From CAAFZY01 sp964410325 (GTDB taxonomy: Bacteria; Pseudomonadota; Alphaproteobacteria; RF32; CAG-239): 64,000 nucleotides of DNA. Positions 57,695 through 64,000 of the stretch are shown here, piece after piece (within the stretch, counting starts at the first letter, position 1; each line of letters begins with the position of its first letter). The position numbers and the translations under genes were made by a program. The notes beneath the pieces were generated by a model. The model had not been told where the DNA came from. It did not search any database and saw only the letters and a program-made list of their open reading frames with translations. The stretch is from assembly GCA_964410325.1 (NCBI GenBank), contig CAYPFN010000006.1:11465-75464 (forward strand), in the 5' to 3' direction.

Positions 57695-58318
57695 TTACCT
57701 CGGCTTACAACCGCAGTAAGTCTGATTATAAAGATCTAATTCTTTAATTAAAATAGTCCGTATTTCTTGCATGCCGTTTTTACGCCCTTCAATTTCCAAA
57801 TAAGGTATGCCGGTTTCTTTAGAGGCTTTATCCGCAGCTTCATTGACCTGAGCAAGATTCTTGTATCGGGATACGCCCAAAACCGAGGCAACGGATGTAA
57901 AGCCGTTTTTTTGGGCATATTCCATGACTCTTTTTAAACGCATATGAAAGCATAAACTGCAGCGGTATCCACGTTCTGGCTCATTTTCCAGCCCTTGAGT
58001 AATTTGCTGCCACCGCTCGTTGTCATATTCTAATTCAATGAACGGCACGCGGTAAAGTTCACACAAGCGCTTGTTTTCATCCCGGCGCTTTTCATATTCG
58101 ACCAAAGGGCTGATATTCGGATTATAAAAAACGACACTGAAATTTTTTTTATTTTCGGCCATAGTTTTGATAACGGCGCAAGAGCAGGGAGCACAGCAGG
58201 AAAGAAGTAAAATTTTTTCAGATTCATTAAGGCCGGAATTACAAGACTGTCCCTGAAAATGTCCAGCAGTGTTGTCGTTTGTTTCGCTATGGCGGAAAGT
58301 ATAAAAATCTTTTCTCAT
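57695..58318 (-). CDS. queH: Epoxyqueuosine reductase QueH
   Basis: QueH reduces epoxyqueuosine to queuosine in tRNA without cobalamin, replacing QueG. 207 residues with the Fe-S and metal-binding cysteine pattern: LLLSCCAPCSCAVIK near residue 40, RCSLCFHMRLKRVM near 115 and the C-terminal TYCGCKPR. The N-terminal 30 residues are an extra, polar extension. The ATG overlaps the uvrA stop codon by four bases. It completes the pathway for which queA is encoded at 4527-5609. Confidence 0.93.
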   Translation of the reverse strand: MRKDFYTFRHSETNDNTAGHFQGQSCNSGLNESEKILLLSCCAPCSCAVIKTMAENKKNFSVVFYNPNISPLVEYEKRRDENKRLCELYRVPFIELEYDNERWQQITQGLENEPERGYRCSLCFHMRLKRVMEYAQKNGFTSVASVLGVSRYKNLAQVNEAADKASKETGIPYLEIEGRKNGMQEIRTILIKELDLYNQTYCGCKPR

Positions 58319-61131
58319 ACCAGCTTATCTTTCAGATATTTTGCCGTATAACTGCCTTTAACTTTTGCAACTTGTTCCGGCGTGCCTTGAGCAATAATCT
58401 TTCCGCCGCCGTCGCCACCTTCCGGACCGATATCAATGATATAGTCCGCAGTTTTAATAACATCTAAATTATGTTCGATAACCACAACACTGTTACCTTG
58501 TTCCACAAATTTATGCAAAACTTTCAAAAGCTTGTTGATATCTTCAAAATGCAGTCCGGTTGTCGGTTCATCCAAAATATAAAGCGTTTTACCAGTTGCT
58601 TTTTTGGACAATTCTTTTGATAGTTTAATACGCTGTGCCTCGCCACCAGAAAGCGTTGTTGCCGGTTGCCCGAGCTTGATGTAGCCTAAACCAACTTGCC
58701 GCAGGAGTTCCAATCGGTTTTTGATTGTCGGAATTGCCGCAAAAAAATTATAAGCCTCGTCAACCGTCATATCCAGAACATCGGCAATTGATTTGTCTTT
58801 ATATTTAACTTCTAATGTTTCACGGTTAAAGCGTTTGCCTTTGCAAACTTCACATTCCACATATACATCGGGTAAAAAGTGCATTTCAATTTTGGTAACG
58901 CCGTCGCCTTTGCAGGCTTCGCAGCGTCCGCCAACAACATTAAAAGAGAAACGTCCGGCGGAATAGCCACGGGCTTTGGCTTCCGGCAAACCGGCAAACC
59001 AATCGCGGATATAAGTAAATAAGCCGGTATAAGTGGCCGGATTGGAACGCGGCGTACGCCCAATCGGCGATTGATCAATATCAATAATTTTATCAATATT
59101 TTCTGTACCTTTAAGTTTGTTATAAAAACCAGCGGGTTCGCGCGAACCGTTAATTTCACGGTTTAAAGCTTTATAAAGTGTTTCTAAGATAAGAGATGAT
59201 TTTCCGCTACCGGAAACACCGGTAACGCAAGTCATGATCCCTAACGGCAATTTTAAATTAACATTTTTAAGATTGTTTGTTTTTACTCCACTAAGTTCCA
59301 AAAACATACCGTTACCTTTGCGGCGTTTGGCCGGAACTTCAATTTTTTTCTCTCCGTTCAAATATTGTGCCGTTAAACTGTTTTTACTTTTTAAAACTTC
59401 CGCCACCGTTCCAGCTGCCGTTATATGTCCGCCGTTATCGCCAGCAGCCGGCCCCATATCGACCAGAAAATCAGCGGCGCGGATGGCGTCTTCGTCATGT
59501 TCGATCACAATCACCGTATTTCCGATATCGCGCAGCCTGATTAATGTTTCTAAAAGTTTGTCGTTATCGCGCTGATGCAGACCGATGGAAGGTTCATCCA
59601 GCACGTACATGACTCCAGTTAAGCCGGAGCCAATCTGCGATGCTAGACGGATTCGCTGCGATTCGCCACCAGAAAGCGTTCCAGATTGGCGCGAAAGATT
59701 CAGATAATCTAAGCCGACATTATTTAAAAATTTCAGGCGTTCAATAATTTCTTTTAAAATTTTATGGGCAATTTCCCGTTTTTGGGCGGAAAGCTGTTCT
59801 TCTACGCTTGAAAACCACTGCAAAGCATTTTTAATAGACATTTCCGAGGCCTCCATAATATCTAGTCCGCAAATTTTAACAGCCAGAGCCTCAGGTTTTA
59901 AGCGCTTGCCCTTGCAAAATTCACATGGCGCGGCAGATTGATAATGTGAAAGTTCTTCGCGCGCTGCCGGAGAATCCGTTTCTAAAAAACGCCTTTCCAT
60001 GTTGGGAATAACTCCCTCAAACGGTTTATCGGTTACAAAGCGTGAATAATACATCGGAATAGATTCATTGCCTGAACCATAAAGAATAATCTGTTTGGCG
60101 CGTTCCGGCAGATCTTTCCACGGCGTTTTGGTTGAAACGCCTAAATAATCACATAATGAATTAACGGTTTGTGCGTAAAAGGAAGTCCGAAAACCATACC
60201 ATGGAGCAATAGCACCTTTATCAATACTTAAATTTTCATTTGGAACAATCAAAACCGGATCCATGTAAAGCCGCGCGCCGATTCCATCGCAATATGGGCA
60301 GGCACCGTATGGATTATTGAATGAAAACAGCCGCGGTTCAATTTCTTCAATCGTAAAACCGGAAACCGGACAAGCAAATTTTGATGAAAAAATTTGCCGT
60401 TTATCATTATTGGGCGCATCAACAAATAAGAGCCCATCGCTTAATTTTAAAACCGTTTCAATGGATTGGCTCAGTCGATCCAAAATCCCGGGCTTGACGA
60501 TTAGCCGGTCAACCACGACCTCAATGTCATGTTTTTGGTTTTTATTCAGATTCGGCACATCTTCGATGTTATACATTTGTCCGTTAATATTCACGCGTTG
60601 GTAGCCTTGTTTTTGCAGGCTTTCGAATTCTTTTTTAAATTCGCCTTTTTTACCGCGGGCAATTGGTGCTAATAGAATGACTTTTGTGCCTTCCGGATAT
60701 GCCAGAATTTTATCAGCCATTTGCGATACCGTTTGCGATTCGATAGGCAGGCCGGTAGCCGGAGAATAAGGTGTTCCAGCGCGTGCCCATAACAGGCGCA
60801 TGTAGTCATAAATTTCTGTAACAGTACCGACTGTGGAGCGGGGATTATGCGATGTCGTTTTTTGTTCAATGGAAATTGCCGGCGATAGGCCTTCAATCGA
60901 ATCCACGTCGGGTTTTTTCATTAAATCTAGAAATTGACGGGCATAGGAAGATAGGCTTTCAACATAGCGACGCTGCCCCTCCGCATATATTGTATCAAAA
61001 GCAAGCGAAGACTTTCCTGAACCAGATAAACCAGTTACAACTGTCAACTTGTCTTTGGGGATATTGATATCGACATTCTTGAGGTTGTGTTCGCGCGCGC
61101 CTTTTATTTCAATGTATTTGTTTTCTGCCAT
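58315..61131 (-). CDS. uvrA: UvrABC system protein A
   Basis: UvrA finds DNA damage for nucleotide excision repair. About 938 residues from the ATG at 61131 (MAENKYIEIKGAREHNLKNV), which has AGGAG ten bases upstream; a longer frame lacks an ATG. Two ABC ATPase halves are complete: Walker A GLSGSGKSSLAFDTIYAEG near residue 35 and GVSGSGKSSLILETLY near 645, signatures LSGGESQRIRLA and LSGGEAQRIKLS, and zinc-finger cysteine pairs (CPYCDGIG, CEACKGDG, CEVCKGKRF). It is followed by queH with overlapping codons. Confidence 0.97.
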   Translation of the reverse strand: MAENKYIEIKGAREHNLKNVDINIPKDKLTVVTGLSGSGKSSLAFDTIYAEGQRRYVESLSSYARQFLDLMKKPDVDSIEGLSPAISIEQKTTSHNPRSTVGTVTEIYDYMRLLWARAGTPYSPATGLPIESQTVSQMADKILAYPEGTKVILLAPIARGKKGEFKKEFESLQKQGYQRVNINGQMYNIEDVPNLNKNQKHDIEVVVDRLIVKPGILDRLSQSIETVLKLSDGLLFVDAPNNDKRQIFSSKFACPVSGFTIEEIEPRLFSFNNPYGACPYCDGIGARLYMDPVLIVPNENLSIDKGAIAPWYGFRTSFYAQTVNSLCDYLGVSTKTPWKDLPERAKQIILYGSGNESIPMYYSRFVTDKPFEGVIPNMERRFLETDSPAAREELSHYQSAAPCEFCKGKRLKPEALAVKICGLDIMEASEMSIKNALQWFSSVEEQLSAQKREIAHKILKEIIERLKFLNNVGLDYLNLSRQSGTLSGGESQRIRLASQIGSGLTGVMYVLDEPSIGLHQRDNDKLLETLIRLRDIGNTVIVIEHDEDAIRAADFLVDMGPAAGDNGGHITAAGTVAEVLKSKNSLTAQYLNGEKKIEVPAKRRKGNGMFLELSGVKTNNLKNVNLKLPLGIMTCVTGVSGSGKSSLILETLYKALNREINGSREPAGFYNKLKGTENIDKIIDIDQSPIGRTPRSNPATYTGLFTYIRDWFAGLPEAKARGYSAGRFSFNVVGGRCEACKGDGVTKIEMHFLPDVYVECEVCKGKRFNRETLEVKYKDKSIADVLDMTVDEAYNFFAAIPTIKNRLELLRQVGLGYIKLGQPATTLSGGEAQRIKLSKELSKKATGKTLYILDEPTTGLHFEDINKLLKVLHKFVEQGNSVVVIEHNLDVIKTADYIIDIGPEGGDGGGKIIAQGTPEQVAKVKGSYTAKYLKDKLV

Positions 61132-61485
61132 TTTAAATATTCTCCTAACCGGCACACAATATAATTAAAATGCGCAAAGAAAACAACAGAAATCTTATCC
61201 ATGCCGAAAGTTTAACTGGTGAAAGGGGCGACGGGATATTAGCTGAATTCGCAAAGTATAAAAGTTAAAATTTATTGCGCCGTATTTCCCGCATGTTTTA
61301 TATTTGCCAACGCTGCTAACGGCCATATTCTATTAAAAAATGTTCTATTCAATTTTTTGTATAATCTAAGGGCTTTCTCTTTTTTATATAAGCGAAACGT
61401 GTTGTTTTTCCGCTAAAAAACACAAAATAGTTGATTCTTGATTATAATTGCTGTAAATTCCCCCCGTTGCAACGATGAACAAACT
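61132..61485. other. Non-coding region between divergent genes
   Basis: About 350 AT-rich bases between uvrA and the divergent binding-protein gene. It should carry both promoters and possibly a uvrA control site, but I saw no clear SOS-box dyad or other element. Confidence 0.45.
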
Positions 61486-62595
61486 ATGAAAATGCTTAAA
61501 CAAATTGTAAAGACAGCCTGTATAATTTCAATATTCTGGTCGGAAATTGTGGTGGCAGAAATAAAAATTGCCGTTATCGCTCCAAAATCAGGGGAATATC
61601 AAGCATGGGGTAGTGAATTAATACACGGCGTCCGGATTGCTGTTGATGAAATTAATCATAACGGCGGTATTCAGGGAAAAAGGCTGGGAATGCTGAGTGT
61701 TGATGACGCCTGCAGCGATAATCTGGCCATTTCAACGGCAGAAATGCTTTCTGTTGGATTGGAAAATAAACCTTCACTGGTTATCGGGCCGTACTGTTCC
61801 AATGCTTTTGATTCAATCTCCAAAATATATTCGAAAGCCAAAATTTTTCAAATTGTCCCGACAACTTTAAGCTATCGGGATGCTGATGCAAATCATAGCG
61901 GCATGGTTAAAATGGTTGGTTTTAAAGAACAAGCCAGCCGCGATTTTTTTAGGGTTTACAACAAACATTATGCCGGACGTAAAGTAGCGCTGGTTTTTGA
62001 TGGTGATGACAGCGGCGGTTTTTCAGCGGTGCAAGATGAATTCCGCAAGTATGGAAAGAATTCATTATTGCATCGGTATAGTTTCGGAAATTATCCTGAT
62101 ATTAATACTTTAGCGCGAACCATCGTAAACATGAATGAAGATGTTATTATTGTCGTGGGACGTTCAAAAAAAATAGCTAAATTGATACGGAATACGGCGC
62201 AGTTAAATGAAAATGCCGTGTTTTTTACCAGTAAATATGCTGTTGGCGATTCTTTTTTTGAGTATGCCTCAAACTATTTGGATAAAGTTTACTTTATGGC
62301 GCTGCCGCCTTTTGAAGATAATCCCGAATTTGCCGAAATATTGGTTAAACTGCGTCTGCGCGGTATAGAGCTTGAAGGTCTGAATGTATATGGTTATGCC
62401 GCGGTTAAAATGTGGAGCGAGCTGGTTGAACGAGTCGGGACATTAAAATATGACAGTTTGGCCTCTGAAATTAAAAAGGGAAAGTTTAAAACATCATGGG
62501 GTAAATCTTTTTTTAACAACGGCAACGTTACGGATCCAGTGCATTATGAATTTTATCAATATATAGATAACGAATATAAACCAGTTGAGTTGTAA
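61486..62595 (+). CDS. Periplasmic binding protein of the branched-chain amino acid type
   Basis: About 369 residues from the ATG at 61486; longer starts lack support. A signal peptide (about 1-24, ending VVAE) is followed by a type I periplasmic binding fold with the LivK-like opening KIAVIAPKSGEYQAWGSELI, then RIAVDEINHNGGIQGKRL, the VIGPYCSNAFDSIS ligand loop and FQIVPTTLSYRD. Family members bind branched-chain amino acids, amides or other small ligands for an ABC importer; no permease or ATPase genes are adjacent, so it may serve a distant transporter or act as a sensor. Confidence 0.88.
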   Translation: MKMLKQIVKTACIISIFWSEIVVAEIKIAVIAPKSGEYQAWGSELIHGVRIAVDEINHNGGIQGKRLGMLSVDDACSDNLAISTAEMLSVGLENKPSLVIGPYCSNAFDSISKIYSKAKIFQIVPTTLSYRDADANHSGMVKMVGFKEQASRDFFRVYNKHYAGRKVALVFDGDDSGGFSAVQDEFRKYGKNSLLHRYSFGNYPDINTLARTIVNMNEDVIIVVGRSKKIAKLIRNTAQLNENAVFFTSKYAVGDSFFEYASNYLDKVYFMALPPFEDNPEFAEILVKLRLRGIELEGLNVYGYAAVKMWSELVERVGTLKYDSLASEIKKGKFKTSWGKSFFNNGNVTDPVHYEFYQYIDNEYKPVEL

Positions 62596-62606
62596 ATTTA
62601 GCGTAT

Positions 62607-62636
62607 AAAAAACACCGCTGAAAAGCGGTGTTTTTC
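62607..62636. terminator. Bidirectional terminator
   Basis: AAAACACCGCT/AGCGGTGTTTT stem with a four-base loop and T-runs on both strands, between the binding-protein gene and the convergent ssb. Confidence 0.93.
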
Positions 62637-62647
62637 TTTTTCACGCT

Positions 62648-63115
62648 TTAGAACGGAATATCGTCGTCTAAATCCGAAGATGCAGTTGGATTGGTGTTAT
62701 CCCATCCGTCTGCCGATGCGTTAAAAACATCATCACCACTGGCAGAGGGCGCGCTGTCGCCAGAACGGGGGTCAAGCATAACCAAAACACCACTGAAATT
62801 TTGCAAAACCACTTCCGTTGTATATCTTTCCTGCCCGTTTTGATCTTCCCATTTACGGGTTTGTAGCTGTCCCTCAATATATACCTTTGAACCTTTATGG
62901 AGATACCTTTCGGCGGTGTCTGCCAACTGCGGATTAAAGATTACCACTCTATGCCATTCGGTACGTTCTTTCCAATCGCCGGAAAGTTTATCTTTCCAGC
63001 GGTCAGAGGTCGCAACGTTAAGATTTACGATTTTTGTTCCGCTTTGTGTGTTGCTTACGCGAGGGTCGGCGCCTAAATTGCCGACCAAGATAACTTTATT
63101 AATACTTCCTGCCAT
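62648..63115 (-). CDS. ssb: Single-stranded DNA-binding protein SSB
   Basis: 155 residues: N-terminal OB fold (NKVILVGNLGADPRVSNTQS, then TEWHRVVIF, and VYIEGQLQTRKWEDQNG), a polar Ser/Asp-rich linker (about 120-148) and the acidic C-terminal tip DDDIPF through which SSB recruits repair and replication enzymes. Slightly shorter linker than in E. coli. Single gene with a terminator just beyond the stop. Confidence 0.96.
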   Translation of the reverse strand: MAGSINKVILVGNLGADPRVSNTQSGTKIVNLNVATSDRWKDKLSGDWKERTEWHRVVIFNPQLADTAERYLHKGSKVYIEGQLQTRKWEDQNGQERYTTEVVLQNFSGVLVMLDPRSGDSAPSASGDDVFNASADGWDNTNPTASSDLDDDIPF

Positions 63116-63322
63116 GTTTTTTCCTAAAAAAATTATTTGTCTGACAACAATATAAAATCATTTTCCGAAATAGCCAAGCCCAAACCAGCATTTTACACAC
63201 ATAAAGAATAGACTTTTGATGAAAATAAGCTAATTCAACAGGATAAAAATTATTAAATGAACTTATTATGGAACAGAGTGTTATGAAAAAGTAGCAAAAA
63301 ATTATTTACATTTGTTGCCGGG

Positions 63323-63715
63323 ATGGATGTGTTTTGTTTCATTTCATGTACACCGGAAGAGAACCCTCCGCATGATTTTAATTATGAAGGACCGAAGTTA
63401 AGCGATATTTTATTTAACTACTATGCTGACCATTATACGGACGCGTATGTGGTTTCAGCCAGTAAGGTGAAAATTCGTGCGGAAGATGAATTTTATAGTT
63501 CATGGGAAGCTTGTCATATTACCTGACGGTGGAAAACGCAGTCAGCGCAACGGTTAAAATCTAGTTGTTTCCGAGCCAGAAGCAGTCGCCGCAGTGGCTG
63601 ACCATTATTTTACCGAAAAATATGACTGGTTGAAATTAAAAATCCGTAATCTGAAGTTTACGGAAATAACGCCGCTAAGATGAAAAATGCAGAATTTTTT
63701 GTAAAGATTGAATAA
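63323..63715 (+). pseudogene. Possible decayed gene
   Basis: A short open frame (63323-63526, 67 codons) is followed without pause by further plus-strand protein-like sequence in another frame, with stop codons between. The first part contains NYYADHYTDAYVV and the later part VADHYFTEKYDWLKLKIRN, which resemble each other and suggest two repeats of one domain. No good ribosome site is present. This looks like the eroded remains of a gene; I do not recognise the family. Confidence 0.4.
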
Positions 63716-63718
63716 AAG

Positions 63719-63747
63719 AACGCCCCGATAAACCCACGGGGCGTTTT
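63719..63747. terminator. Terminator hairpin near the right edge
   Basis: AACGCCCCG/CGGGGCGTT stem with a nine-base loop. The T-run is modest on the plus strand (TTTTA) and present on the minus strand (TTCTTTTATT). Confidence 0.75.
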
Positions 63748-63777
63748 ATAATTGCTGATTTTAAGGATTAATAGCCA

Positions 63778-64000
63778 TTATAATACAGTGTCTTGTACAG
63801 TGTTTTCTGCATCTTCGGTAGCACAGCATGCCGGATTGTAATTATTTATGCAATAATCTGGATTCTGACATTTATAGCATTCACAGCTGTTAGACTGCAA
63901 GCATTCGTCATCGCAGTCCATAGTAATACTACCGCTGCTACCATCGCTGCCAGAAGAAAATGAGAATGTGGTTACGAATTTTACGGCCAAACATGCTGAT
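63778..64000 (-). CDS. Partial Cys-rich protein at the window edge
   Basis: The frame is open to the end of the window, so only the C-terminal 74 or so residues are visible; a TTG at 63990 could also start a 70-residue protein. It is Ser/Gly-rich then Cys-rich (CDDECLQSNSCECYKCQN, later NYNPACC), a pattern of a small exported, disulfide- or metal-bound domain. The hydrophobic stretch near the visible start could be the end of a signal or a pilin-like helix. Function unknown. Confidence 0.5.
   Translation of the reverse strand, partial: SACLAVKFVTTFSFSSGSDGSSGSITMDCDDECLQSNSCECYKCQNPDYCINNYNPACCATEDAENTVQDTVL

Overview
The window looks like a chromosomal segment of an AT-rich, probably host-associated alphaproteobacterium. 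The evidence is a YbjN-family protein of the alphaproteobacterial type, a LemA/DUF3137 pair, a stand-alone DUF1294 protein, the comM, murA, queA and lgt gene types, and a fucosyltransferase-bearing surface-glycan cassette typical of gut or mucosal bacteria. The taxon is an inference; no rRNA is present. Genes use the standard code, and both strands are used in short operons ended by clear hairpin terminators.

Layout. 1-4.3 kb holds two large or partial uncharacterised proteins. 4.5-22.5 kb is mostly housekeeping (queA, a degenerate GGDEF membrane protein, lgt, YbjN, an MsbA-like exporter, dtd, a SpmA-SpmB fusion, LemA/DUF3137, hemW, comM). It also carries three uncharacterised envelope proteins, one with a trypsin fold that has lost its catalytic residues. 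22.6-23.9 kb is the rpsF-rpsR-rplI operon. 24-28 kb carries a 1210-residue protein with a hydrophobic centre and a broken duplicate of its 3' part. 28.3-31.8 kb has tRNA-Gly, a small ORF overlapping murA, a META-domain lipoprotein, and an orphan gene behind a pentanucleotide repeat. 32.1-35.2 kb is a three-gene glycosyltransferase cassette; its first gene starts through an (AC)n tract with two ATGs in different frames, a likely phase-variation switch.

35.3-41.85 kb is a complete type II-C CRISPR-Cas locus: a tracrRNA gene divergent from cas9, then cas9-cas1-cas2, then 22 repeats and 21 spacers. Each repeat carries what looks like its own extended -10 promoter, as in Neisseria. The outer end of the array runs directly into an inverted, 10-bp-deleted copy of the tracrRNA gene, so near-identical inverted copies of the tracrRNA sequence flank the whole locus. 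Three pairs of spacers are related to each other.

41.9-51.1 kb is a redox and metal island around a MerR regulator, with three MerR-type promoters (19-bp spacing) visible. It encodes a DUF362 protein and an iron-sulfur aldo/keto reductase, both with twin-arginine signals, and a membrane polyferredoxin. It also has its own TatA and TatC, larB-larC-larE for the nickel-pincer cofactor, and a nickel-type transporter; no larA is present. 51.4-64 kb holds tRNA-Thr, a MazG-like pyrophosphohydrolase, a large MscS channel, an aspartate-semialdehyde dehydrogenase homologue without its catalytic cysteine, and a KefB-like antiporter. It ends with queH-uvrA, a periplasmic binding protein, ssb and two fragments at the edge. 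A 67-bp inverted-repeat-ended element occurs twice (31.95 and 57.62 kb) in otherwise empty DNA.
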